Shown: positions 16,814 through 24,708 of the stretch, in pieces
How the letters are laid out: each line of letters starts with the position of its first letter
Numbering within the stretch: position 1 is the stretch's first letter
From: an uncultured Flavobacterium sp.
GTDB taxonomy: Bacteria > Bacteroidota > Bacteroidia > Flavobacteriales > Flavobacteriaceae
Assembly (NCBI RefSeq): GCF_963422545.1
Contig: NZ_OY730257.1
Location: forward strand, 1-64,000
Reading direction: 5' to 3'
DNA length: 64,000 nt
Translations under genes and position numbers: made by a program
Notes under the pieces: generated by a model
Databases searched by the model: none
What the model saw: the letters and a program-made list of their open reading frames with translations, nothing else
Told to the model about the DNA's origin: nothing

Positions 16814-18715
16814 ATGAAAAAAGTACTATTTACAACCCTAATAATGATGAGTTTAAACGCTATCGGGCAGAATGTAATGTCTCCGGAATTGTTATGGAAA
16901 CTAGGAAGAGTGAGCGCACTCGGACTTTCAAAAGATGCAAAAAATGTTGTTTTTAAGGTTTCTACTCCTTCTGTAGAAGAAAACAAATCGTCTTCTAAAT
17001 TTTACATTGTACCTGTAACTGGTGGAAATGCAACTGAAATCAAAGACACTAAAGAAGTTTTGGCAGACAAAAATGTTTCGCCTGACGGAAAATTTTTAGT
17101 GTACAATGAAGAGGTTAAAGTTGACAAAGTTTTAGGTAAAGATTTTTATCCGAAATTAAACAAATCAGAAGTTCAGATTTACGATGGTTTAGATTATCGT
17201 CATTGGGACACTTGGAATGAAGGGAAATTCAACCATGTTTTTTACAAAGAAAATAAAGATGGTGCAAAAGGAATTGACATCTTAAAGGGTGAAAATTTTG
17301 ATTCTCCGCAAAAACCATTTGGTGGCGACGAAGATTATATCTGGTCTCCTGACGGAAAAAGTATCTTGTATGTTTGCAAGAAAAAAGCGGGAACTCAATA
17401 TGCAATTTCTACGAACACTGATATTTATGAGTACAACTTAGAAACTCAAAAAACTACAAACAGAACCGAAGGTAATTTGGGTTACGATACAGCGCCACAA
17501 TTTTCTCCAACCGGAAACCTGACTTGGCTGCAAATGAAGCGTGATGGTTATGAAGCTGATAAAAACGACATTATTGTTGAGTTTAAAGGAATCAAAACTA
17601 ATTTAACTGCAAATTGGGATGGAACTGTAGATAATTTTATCTGGAGTAAAGATGGTAAAAATGTATTTTTTGTGGCTCCGGTTGATGGTACAAAACAACT
17701 TTTTACAGTAAACTTTCCGGGATTGACAAAAATTGCAATTCAGGTTCGTCAGTTGACAAATGGTGATTTTGATGTTACTGATTTAGTTGATTTTGCTAGT
17801 GATGATATTATTGTTGCAAGAAATGATATGAACCACGCTTCGGAGATTTTTTCTTTTAATTTGAAGAAAAACACTTGGAAACAATTGTCTAATGTAAACA
17901 CAGAAACGTACAAAACTTTAGCAATTAGCAAAACTGAAAAACGTTATGTTACAACTACTGACGGCAAAAAAATGTTGGTTTGGGTAGTATTACCTCCAAA
18001 TTTTGATGCTTCTAAAAAATATCCAACTTTATTATTTTGCCAGGGCGGACCACAATCTGCGCTGACACAATCTTATTCTTTCCGTTGGAATTTTCAATTA
18101 ATGGCTGCTAAAGGTTATGTTGTTGTTGCTCCAAACCGTCGTGGAATGCCAGGACATGGTGTTGAATGGAATGAGCAAATTAGTAAAGATTGGGGCGGAC
18201 AGGTTATGGACGATTACTTATCTGCAATTGACGATGTGTCTAAAGAAAGTTACGTTGACAAAAGCCGTTTAGGATGTGTTGGCGCAAGTTACGGAGGATA
18301 TTCTGTGTTTTATTTAGCGGGTATTCATAAAAACCGTTTCAAAACTTTTATCGCTCATGATGGTGTTTTCAATACGGTAAGTATGTTGGGAACTACTGAA
18401 GAGGTTTTCTTTAACAACTGGGATTTTGGTGGTGCTTATTGGGAAAAAGATAATGCTGTTGCTCAAAAAACCTACACGACTTTTAATCCTGCTACTTTGG
18501 TTCAAAACTGGAATAAACCAATTTTAATTGTTCAGGGCGGGAAAGATTTCCGTGTGCCAATTGGACAAGGACAAGAGGCTTTTCAAGCTGCACAATTAAG
18601 AGGAATCAAGAGCCGTTTGGTTTATTTCCCTGATGAAAATCACTGGGTTTTAAAACCGCAAAACGCTCAGGTTTGGCAAGGTGAATTTTTTAAATGGTTA
18701 GAAGAAACGCTTTAA
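16814..18715 (+). CDS. Secreted S9-family prolyl oligopeptidase/acylaminoacyl peptidase
   Basis: A 633-residue serine peptidase with a signal peptide (about 1-19, ending NAIGQ), so it is periplasmic or exported. Residues about 25-380 form a WD40-like beta-propeller (repeated SPDGK and SKDGKN blades), and about 390-633 the alpha/beta-hydrolase domain. The catalytic triad is visible as S492 (GASYGGYS), D578 (GKDFRVPIG) and H610 (DENHWVL). Such enzymes cleave short peptides at the N-terminus or after proline. The gene is monocistronic: it has its own promoter at 16773 and a perfect terminator at 18735-18770. Confidence 0.92.
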   Translation: MKKVLFTTLIMMSLNAIGQNVMSPELLWKLGRVSALGLSKDAKNVVFKVSTPSVEENKSSSKFYIVPVTGGNATEIKDTKEVLADKNVSPDGKFLVYNEEVKVDKVLGKDFYPKLNKSEVQIYDGLDYRHWDTWNEGKFNHVFYKENKDGAKGIDILKGENFDSPQKPFGGDEDYIWSPDGKSILYVCKKKAGTQYAISTNTDIYEYNLETQKTTNRTEGNLGYDTAPQFSPTGNLTWLQMKRDGYEADKNDIIVEFKGIKTNLTANWDGTVDNFIWSKDGKNVFFVAPVDGTKQLFTVNFPGLTKIAIQVRQLTNGDFDVTDLVDFASDDIIVARNDMNHASEIFSFNLKKNTWKQLSNVNTETYKTLAISKTEKRYVTTTDGKKMLVWVVLPPNFDASKKYPTLLFCQGGPQSALTQSYSFRWNFQLMAAKGYVVVAPNRRGMPGHGVEWNEQISKDWGGQVMDDYLSAIDDVSKESYVDKSRLGCVGASYGGYSVFYLAGIHKNRFKTFIAHDGVFNTVSMLGTTEEVFFNNWDFGGAYWEKDNAVAQKTYTTFNPATLVQNWNKPILIVQGGKDFRVPIGQGQEAFQAAQLRGIKSRLVYFPDENHWVLKPQNAQVWQGEFFKWLEETL

Positions 18716-18734
18716 TCCATTAAACAAGAAATAA

Positions 18735-18770
18735 AAATAGCCGCAGATTTTATAAAATCTGCGGCTATTT
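18735..18770 (+). terminator. Terminator after the S9 peptidase
   Basis: A perfect 36-nt palindrome (AAATAGCCGCAGATTTTA and its complement) directly follows the gene and leads into T-rich sequence. Confidence 0.85.
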
Positions 18771-18896
18771 TACTTTTTAGCCCTTTGAATTATGTAACAG
18801 ATTAGCCTTAATTTCTCTTTTAAAAACGGTTTTTTTTGAATAAATTGCAGTTAATTCCTTTATAAAAAAACTTCCAAAATTCTACTACCACAATCT

Positions 18897-21338
18897 ATGG
18901 AGAGCAAAAAAAGTTACACAGCCCTAAAAGTCCTTTTTAGCTACGTTGCATTACTGGCTTTGGTTGTTACTGTGGGATGGTTTTTATATTCAGAAAATGT
19001 AGTTTACAATAAATTGGAGGATAAAATTGCTTTCGAAAAAACCAAAATTTTAAGAGTCAGCAAATTATTCTCGAATGTTTACAAAACGGAGAGTCTGGCC
19101 CGAAAAACAATTCAGACAAACTCAGAAAGCGACTTTAAAAGTTATCTTACTGAAACAGATTCCTTAAAATCCAGAATCGACACTTTAAAACAAATTGTTA
19201 CGACTCAATATCAAAAAACATTATTAGATAGTGTTACTTATTATTTGTCTGAAAAAACGAAAAACATTCAGCAATTAAAAACTATAAAAAATAAAGCCGA
19301 CGACGAGGTTTCTGTAAATACCGCTATCGACGAAATTACCAAAATGGAGTTCAAACTCCGAAAATTAGAACTTCAGGATTTTACCAAAAATCCAAATCAG
19401 TTAGGAAGTTATCAAAAAAATGTCCTTCAGAAATATGTTGATTATCTAAATCAGAATATTCCGGACGACAGCACCAATACTTTAAGCAAACAAGCTTCTG
19501 ATTCTATTTTGGCTAATTCGAAAAAGCTTTTGAGTTCTGTAAAAATGCGCGCTGAAAAGAAAAAGGAATCGTTGAATTTTGAGGAAAATAAATTACTGAA
19601 AAATGAAATTGCAATTTCTGAACAGCTTCGAAAAGTACTCCGAATTATCGAAAGAGAAATTATCATTAACTCGATAAAAAACAACTCCTTAAAAGAAAAA
19701 TCTCTTAAAAAAGTCAACGAAATTGTAACGGCTTCGGCTATTATTGGTTTAGTATTGACTTTGTTTTTCTCTATTTTGATTGTGAGTGATTACTCTAAAT
19801 CGCAATTGTATAAAAAACAGCTTGAGATTGCCAATTTCAAGACCAAAAATCTGCTTAAAAGTCGGGAACAATTAATTTCGACGGTTAGTCATGATTTAAA
19901 AACGCCGTTGAGCACTATTGTAGGTTATTCAGAGCTTTTGGGCAATTCTGATGTTAATACCAAACAATCGTATTTTATTAAAAACATCAAAAACTCTTCT
20001 GAATATATTACCCAATTAGTTCAGGATTTACTGGACTTTTCTCAAATTGAAGCGGGGAAAATTTCTATCGAAAAAGTTCCTCTTTTATTACCCGAAATTA
20101 TCGAAGAAGTTGCCAAAAGTATTCAAACCGTTTACAAGCAAAAAAACATCGATCTTATTATTAATGTCGATGAAAAGCTGAATTCGAGAATAGTTGGTGA
20201 TCCGTTTCGATTGAAGCAAATTCTCAGCAATATCATTGGGAATGCTTATAAATTTACCGAAGAAGGCTTTATAAAAATTAGTGCTTATACTAATGATAAC
20301 GATCAATTTTTTACGATTGCAATTGAAGACTCCGGAATTGGAATTGAAAAAGCAAACCAAAAATTAGTTTTTGAAGAATTTGCTCAGGCGAATGAAAATA
20401 TCGAAAAAAAATATGGCGGAACTGGTTTAGGATTATCAATCTGCCAGAAAATAATTTCTATTCTAGGTGGGAATTTACAGCTTGAAAGCACTTTTGGAAA
20501 AGGAAGTACTTTTAAAATTCAACTTCCATTATTGTTCGATTCCAGCCAAAATTTAGTTTCTGAAGTTAAAAAACCGATCTGGGGAAATACTAAAAAACAA
20601 ACTTTTATTGTTCTTGACGACGATATCAATCTTTTGAATTTAACGAGCGGCGTTTTAAAACAAGAAGGCCATAATGTCTTATCATTTAATAGCGCAATCA
20701 AAGCTTTAGAAGCTATTAAAACCACTTCTTTTGACTTTGTGATTACCGATATTCAGATGCCGGAAACGGATGGTTTTGCATTTCTTGAGAAATTAAAAAA
20801 TTCCGAAAACACTACTTACAAAAATCAACCTGTAATTGCATTGACAGGAAGAACTGATTTGGAATTTTCGGCTTATTCTGAAGCTGGTTTTACAACGGTG
20901 ATAAAGAAACCTTATTCTCCAAAAGTATTACTTGAAACAATTGGACACATTCTTGAAAATGACGAATTGCCGAATACTGAAATTATAGAAAATGATGAAA
21001 ATACTTCGCAACAATTGTACTCCTTAAAAACTTTGAATGAATTTTTAAGCAACGACAAAGAAGCTTTGAAGGAGATTATAAAATCGTTTATGGAAAGCAG
21101 TACCGAAAATTTGACTTTGCTGGAAAACGCGATTAAAGAAAAAAACAGAAACGAAATCAAATCAATTGCTCATAGAATTGCTCCAATGTTCAAACAAATT
21201 GAGGTGCACGAAATTGGCGATATTTTGAAAAAGCTGGAGACAAACAATTTTGAAATTTCTGAAATGAAAAGTATTTTTAAAGATTTAAAAGCAAAAACTA
21301 ATTTGCTTTTTGAAGTCTTAAAACAAGAAATAGCTTAA
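18897..21338 (+). CDS. Hybrid sensor histidine kinase with receiver and HPt domains
   Basis: An 813-residue membrane kinase with a complete internal phosphorelay. Two membrane helices (about 9-27 and 279-298) flank an alpha-helical, coiled-coil periplasmic region of about 250 residues without a recognisable ligand-binding fold. HisKA follows with H332 (STVSHDLKTPLSTI), then HATPase_c (NIIGNAYKFTEEG; EDSGIGIEKANQ; KYGGTGLGLSICQKI), a receiver with D618 (VITDIQMPETDG) and a C-terminal HPt domain with H759 (SIAHRIAPMF). The HPt could pass phosphate to the response regulator encoded convergently next door; the stop codons of the two genes overlap within TTAA. The adjacent five PepSY-like genes are candidate targets. 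Confidence 0.9.
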   Translation: MESKKSYTALKVLFSYVALLALVVTVGWFLYSENVVYNKLEDKIAFEKTKILRVSKLFSNVYKTESLARKTIQTNSESDFKSYLTETDSLKSRIDTLKQIVTTQYQKTLLDSVTYYLSEKTKNIQQLKTIKNKADDEVSVNTAIDEITKMEFKLRKLELQDFTKNPNQLGSYQKNVLQKYVDYLNQNIPDDSTNTLSKQASDSILANSKKLLSSVKMRAEKKKESLNFEENKLLKNEIAISEQLRKVLRIIEREIIINSIKNNSLKEKSLKKVNEIVTASAIIGLVLTLFFSILIVSDYSKSQLYKKQLEIANFKTKNLLKSREQLISTVSHDLKTPLSTIVGYSELLGNSDVNTKQSYFIKNIKNSSEYITQLVQDLLDFSQIEAGKISIEKVPLLLPEIIEEVAKSIQTVYKQKNIDLIINVDEKLNSRIVGDPFRLKQILSNIIGNAYKFTEEGFIKISAYTNDNDQFFTIAIEDSGIGIEKANQKLVFEEFAQANENIEKKYGGTGLGLSICQKIISILGGNLQLESTFGKGSTFKIQLPLLFDSSQNLVSEVKKPIWGNTKKQTFIVLDDDINLLNLTSGVLKQEGHNVLSFNSAIKALEAIKTTSFDFVITDIQMPETDGFAFLEKLKNSENTTYKNQPVIALTGRTDLEFSAYSEAGFTTVIKKPYSPKVLLETIGHILENDELPNTEIIENDENTSQQLYSLKTLNEFLSNDKEALKEIIKSFMESSTENLTLLENAIKEKNRNEIKSIAHRIAPMFKQIEVHEIGDILKKLETNNFEISEMKSIFKDLKAKTNLLFEVLKQEIA

Positions 21339-22678
21339 TCGATATTATATTGCTTTAGTTTATTATAAAGTGTTTTTCTGGTAATCTTTAACAACTTTGC
21401 AGCTTCAGATTTGTTGTTTTTTGCTTTTGATAAGGCATGAATAATAGCTTCTTTTTCGTTTTCTGATAATGAAAAATTGCCATTGTTATTTTGTTGTTTT
21501 TGTATCTGAAAAAACTCTGCGGGCAAAACATCACTTTCAATATAATTCCCCTGGGATAAAAGAGTCGCACGTTTGACACAATTTTGTAATTCACGCAGGT
21601 TTCCCGGCCAATTGTAATTTTGAAAAATAGTAACTACTTCCGGCGAAAATCCGATGATGTCTTTATTTAATTGCTGATTGGCTTTCTCCAGAAAATAATC
21701 GGCAAAAACCATTAAATCTTCATCACGTTCCTTTAATGATGGAGACAAGATTGAGAATTCGTTGATTCTATGGTATAAATCTTCTCTAAAATCGCCGTTT
21801 TTTACTGCTTCACGCAAATCTTCATTTGTAGCAGTAATAATCCTTATATCGACGTTAATTTCTTTATTGCTACCTACAGGTTTTATTTTTCGTTCCTGAA
21901 GCGCTCTTAATAACTGAATTTGATTTTCATAAGAAAGGTTTCCTATTTCATCTAAAAAAATAGTTCCGCCATTGGCTGCTTCAAAATACCCAATCTTGTC
22001 ATTTATGGCACCGGTAAAAGATCCTTTTAAATGTCCGAAGAATTCACTTGCCGCCAATTCTTTCGGAATCGCTCCACAATCAACTGCAATAAAATTATTG
22101 TTTTTTCTGGTACTTTGCTGATGAATACTTTTGGCAATAATTTCTTTTCCGGTTCCGCTTTCGCCAATAATCAAAACTGACATATCTGTTGGACTTACCA
22201 AATGGATATGATCTAAAAGTTTTTTTGAAGCAACAGAAATTCCACGTACAAATTCATTTTCTGTTGTAACTGATTTTTTATTTGATTTCTTTTCTTTTAC
22301 AGGAGGTTCTCCAACTTCAGAATGTTGCAATGCATTTGTGATAACCAGTAAAACCTCATCTGGATTGAAAGGTTTTGAGATATAATCAGCAGCGCCATTT
22401 TTGATCGCTTTTACTGCTGTATTAACATCAGAGTAACCTGTCATGAGGATAACAGGAATATGAGGATGAGAAATTTTAAATTCTGACATAAGTCCAATAC
22501 CATCAGAATCAGGCAAACGAAGATCTGTCAAAATCAAATCAAATGATTCGTTTTTGATTGCTGTTTTGGCTTCTGCAGCTGAGAAAGCAATAGTTACTTC
22601 GTATGCTTTTTTTACCAGAAATTTTTCTAATAATTTGCAAAACGAAATGTCATCTTCTATCAATAATATCTTTGGCAT
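21335..22678 (-). CDS. Sigma-54-dependent (NtrC/AtoC-type) response regulator
   Basis: A 447-residue enhancer-binding protein. It has a receiver domain (1-120, phosphoacceptor D52 in LILTDLRLPDSDG), an AAA+ sigma-54 activation domain (about 145-375) with Walker A GESGTGKE, the sigma-54 contact loop as GSFTGA (a common variant of GAFTGA) and Walker B GGTIFLDEIG, and a Fis-type helix-turn-helix at the C-terminus (NKSEAAKLLKITRKTLYNKL). Phosphorylation drives ATP-dependent opening of sigma-54 promoters. It is most likely the partner of the convergent hybrid kinase. Upstream, in the same orientation, lie five PepSY-like genes separated by a terminator. Confidence 0.93.
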   Translation of the reverse strand: MPKILLIEDDISFCKLLEKFLVKKAYEVTIAFSAAEAKTAIKNESFDLILTDLRLPDSDGIGLMSEFKISHPHIPVILMTGYSDVNTAVKAIKNGAADYISKPFNPDEVLLVITNALQHSEVGEPPVKEKKSNKKSVTTENEFVRGISVASKKLLDHIHLVSPTDMSVLIIGESGTGKEIIAKSIHQQSTRKNNNFIAVDCGAIPKELAASEFFGHLKGSFTGAINDKIGYFEAANGGTIFLDEIGNLSYENQIQLLRALQERKIKPVGSNKEINVDIRIITATNEDLREAVKNGDFREDLYHRINEFSILSPSLKERDEDLMVFADYFLEKANQQLNKDIIGFSPEVVTIFQNYNWPGNLRELQNCVKRATLLSQGNYIESDVLPAEFFQIQKQQNNNGNFSLSENEKEAIIHALSKAKNNKSEAAKLLKITRKTLYNKLKQYNID

Positions 22679-22741
22679 TTGTTTTTAGGGACTTTTTTGC
22701 TAAAATAATACTAATAAAATTGTCTTTTCATAAAATTATGT

Positions 22742-22776
22742 AAAAAAAAGAGATTACTATAAGCAATCTCTTTTTA
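22742..22776 (-). terminator. Terminator after the PepSY-like gene array
   Basis: The stem AAAGAGATT/AATCTCTTT is followed on the minus strand by eight Ts. It separates the array from the response-regulator gene downstream in the same direction. Confidence 0.85.
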
Positions 22777-22803
22777 CCAAAACATAAATCTAATTTCACC
22801 TAA

Positions 22804-23100
22804 TTATATCTTCAACCAATTGCCATTGACATCTGCGTAAACAGTAGCCTTCTGGTCACCAACCGATATTTCTAATTTGTATTCTTTCTTCTCGCTAACA
22901 AACGCTTTGTCCAGTTTTGCACCAGGATAAGCAGTTTGCAAAGCGGTTTTTACAGCAGCGGGTACAGCATCTGCACTAACTTCGATATATTCGGCCTGAA
23001 TAGAAATAGTCATTTTTGCCTTCTCAGGAGTTGTCGGCGTACTTGCGTAAATTGACAAACTTCCCAGAGCGATCGCTGCTGATAAGATTAACTTTTTCAT
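22804..23100 (-). CDS. PepSY-like periplasmic protein, paralogue 5 of 5
   Basis: A 98-residue exported protein with a signal peptide (MKKLILSAAIALGSLSIYAS) and one PepSY-like domain (DUF2874 type): VPAAVKTALQTAYPGA, then KKEYKLEISVGDQKATVYAD, ending GNWLKI. This fold binds peptides or proteins, or acts as a small periplasmic modulator; the exact role is unknown. It is the last gene of a five-gene tandem array, 16 nt after the previous stop. Unlike the others it carries a Lys-rich insertion (PEKAK) after the signal peptide. A terminator follows at 22742-22776. Confidence 0.83.
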   Translation of the reverse strand: MKKLILSAAIALGSLSIYASTPTTPEKAKMTISIQAEYIEVSADAVPAAVKTALQTAYPGAKLDKAFVSEKKEYKLEISVGDQKATVYADVNGNWLKI

Positions 23101-23116
23101 AGTGCTCTATTTTTAA

Positions 23117-23413
23117 TTATTTTTTTATGATGCTTCCTGAAGCATCTGTAAATATGGTGTACTTTTTTTCTCCGCTTGAAATTTCAAGTTTGTATTGATC
23201 TTTGTCATTTTTATAAGCTTTTTCAAGTTTAGTGTTCGGAAAAGATTTTTCGACAGTCGATTTTACCGCTGCAGGAACTGCATCTGCACTGATTTCTTTA
23301 TACTCATCCTGAATAATTACTGACTGAGTCATTGAAGTTTTTAATGCCGGAGTAGTTGCCTGAACTGATAAACCTCCTAAAATAATTGCTGCAGATAAGA
23401 TTAATTTTTTCAT
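23117..23413 (-). CDS. PepSY-like periplasmic protein, paralogue 4 of 5
   Basis: 98 residues. The signal peptide MKKLILSAAIILGGLSVQA is almost identical to those of its neighbours. The mature part keeps the array pattern EISADAVPAAVKSTVEKSFP, KAYKNDKDQYKLEISSGEKK and a C-terminal SIIKK. It is the most diverged copy in the helix region (STVEKSFPNTKLEKA) and has Phe in place of the conserved Tyr of AYP. Spacing to the next gene is only 16 nt. It probably shares the mRNA of the whole array. Confidence 0.83.
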   Translation of the reverse strand: MKKLILSAAIILGGLSVQATTPALKTSMTQSVIIQDEYKEISADAVPAAVKSTVEKSFPNTKLEKAYKNDKDQYKLEISSGEKKYTIFTDASGSIIKK

Positions 23414-23441
23414 AATAATAGTTTTTATAGTTTAGTTTGAA

Positions 23442-23732
23442 TTATTTCTTAAGAATATTCCCTGAAGCGTCTGTATAAACAGTAGATTTTTTGTCCCCAA
23501 CAGTGATTTCAATTTTATACTCTTTCTTTTCGTTTACAAAAGCTTTCTCCAATTTTACACCTGGATAAGCTTTATCAAGAGCTGTTTTGATTGCTGCCGG
23601 AACGGCGTCTACTTCTTTATATTCATCCTGAGTATTTACTGATTGCAACACTGAATGGGTTACAATCGTATTTCCTGCCTGCATTGACAAACTTCCTAAA
23701 ACGATAGCTGCCGATAATATTAACTTTTTCAT
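23442..23732 (-). CDS. PepSY-like periplasmic protein, paralogue 3 of 5
   Basis: 96 residues, two fewer than the other copies because of a short deletion in the linker (DEYKEVDAVPAAIK lacks the SA of its neighbours). Signal peptide MKKLILSAAIVLGSLSMQAG. The core motifs AIKTALDKAYPGVKLEKA and KKEYKIEITVGDKKSTVYTD match paralogue 5 best, which suggests that 3, 4 and 5 form one duplication subgroup (shared MKKLILSAAI signal). Confidence 0.83.
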   Translation of the reverse strand: MKKLILSAAIVLGSLSMQAGNTIVTHSVLQSVNTQDEYKEVDAVPAAIKTALDKAYPGVKLEKAFVNEKKEYKIEITVGDKKSTVYTDASGNILKK

Positions 23733-23760
23733 AGTAATACATTTTAAGATTTAGACCGGA

Positions 23761-24057
23761 TTATTTTTTAATCCAGGATCCATCTGCGTTAGCATAAAGA
23801 GAACCTACTTTGTCTCCTACTGTTACACTTAACTTGTACTCTGATTTAGCATTCTTAAATGCTTTAGAAAGAACTGCATCCGGATATGCTTTTTTAAGTG
23901 CATCAGTTACTGCGGCTGGAACTTCTTCTAATTTAATTTCAGTGTACTCGTCCTGAATTGAAATTGTTTTTACGATAGTGTTTGAAATTGGAGAAGTTGA
24001 TGCAAATGATGTTAAACCTCCCAAAACGATTGCGGCTGATAAAAATAAATTTTTCAT
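23761..24057 (-). CDS. PepSY-like periplasmic protein, paralogue 2 of 5
   Basis: 98 residues. The signal peptide MKNLFLSAAIVLGGLTSFAS is identical to that of paralogue 1. The mature domain reads EYTEIKLEEVPAAVTDAL, KKAYPDAVLSKAF, KSEYKLSVTVGDKVGSLYAN and GSWIKK. It is the nearest relative of paralogue 1, so this pair looks like the most recent duplication. A 72-nt gap separates it from paralogue 1, against 16-28 nt elsewhere in the array, which could hold a processing site or a secondary promoter. Confidence 0.84.
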   Translation of the reverse strand: MKNLFLSAAIVLGGLTSFASTSPISNTIVKTISIQDEYTEIKLEEVPAAVTDALKKAYPDAVLSKAFKNAKSEYKLSVTVGDKVGSLYANADGSWIKK

Positions 24058-24129
24058 GATAGTTGTACTTTAGTATTGTTAATTTGAGTCTAATATTGCT
24101 AATTTGAATTTTCACGATAATCTATAAGA

Positions 24130-24426
24130 TTATTTCTTAATCCAAGTTCCATCTGCATTAGCAAAAAGATTTCCTACTTTGTCACCAACTGTAACGTCTA
24201 ATTTATATTCTGATTTTTCGTTTTTATATGCTTTTGTAACAACAGCAGTTGGATATGCTTTTTTCAAAGCTTCAGTAATTGGAGCCGGTATTTCTTCCAA
24301 TTTAATTTCAGTGTATTCATCTGAAACAATTACCGTTTTTACGATAGTATTTGTTATTGGAGAGGTTGATGCAAATGAAGTTAAACCTCCTAAAACAATT
24401 GCGGCTGATAAAAATAAATTTTTCAT
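24130..24426 (-). CDS. PepSY-like periplasmic protein, paralogue 1 of 5 (first in array)
   Basis: 98 residues, signal peptide MKNLFLSAAIVLGGLTSFAS, then EYTEIKLEEIPAPITEAL, KKAYPTAVVTKAYKNEK and YKLDVTVGDKVGNLFANADG. It is the promoter-proximal gene of the array. About 280 nt without a gene precede it, holding three direct repeats (24572-24627) that may be the activator sites of the neighbouring NtrC-type regulator. I could not find a convincing sigma-54 -24/-12 motif or TAnnTTTG box. Confidence 0.84.
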   Translation of the reverse strand: MKNLFLSAAIVLGGLTSFASTSPITNTIVKTVIVSDEYTEIKLEEIPAPITEALKKAYPTAVVTKAYKNEKSEYKLDVTVGDKVGNLFANADGTWIKK

Positions 24427-24571
24427 AATAGTATATTTTAATTATTTAATAGTTTGTTTACACTTTAGATAATGAAATTATTATACCGTTACTTAAACAA
24501 GACTCACTAAACCTACTAAACCATTATGTTTAAAGGACTTAATTAAAAAATACTGAAGTTTAAAATTACAA

Positions 24572-24627
24572 AAAAGTGTGTAATTCTTTAGAAAAGTGTG
24601 TAAAAAATATACATTAAAAGTGTTTAC
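24572..24627 (-). promoter_or_regulatory. Three direct repeats AAAAGTGTGTAA, candidate activator-binding sites
   Basis: AAAAGTGTGTAA occurs at 24572-24583 and 24592-24603, exactly 20 nt apart (two helical turns). A related AAAAGTGTTTAC lies at 24616-24627, 24 nt further. A fourth, inverted relative (TTTACACTTT) lies near 24467. The first repeat is 146 nt upstream of the first PepSY-like gene, a distance usual for enhancer sites of NtrC-type regulators. Assignment to the regulator at 21335-22678 is inference. The repeats could also belong to unrelated control. Confidence 0.5.
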
Positions 24628-24674
24628 CTGAGAAAAAACTGTAAACCTGTCTAATTAAAACTAAGATGTAAAAG

Positions 24675-24704
24675 AAAAGGCTGTCAAAAAATTGACAGCC
24701 TTTT
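24675..24704 (-). terminator. Terminator after accC
   Basis: AAAAGGCTGTCAA pairs with TTGACAGCCTTTT, five nucleotides past the accC stop, followed by TTTTCTTTT on the minus strand. Confidence 0.85.
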
Positions 24705-24708
24705 GTAA

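Noticed and set aside
24427..24571. Sigma-54 promoter (GG-N10-GC type) upstream of the PepSY array
   Set aside because: I read both strands for TGGC...TTGC-like spacing and found no convincing match. The absence does not exclude a diverged site.
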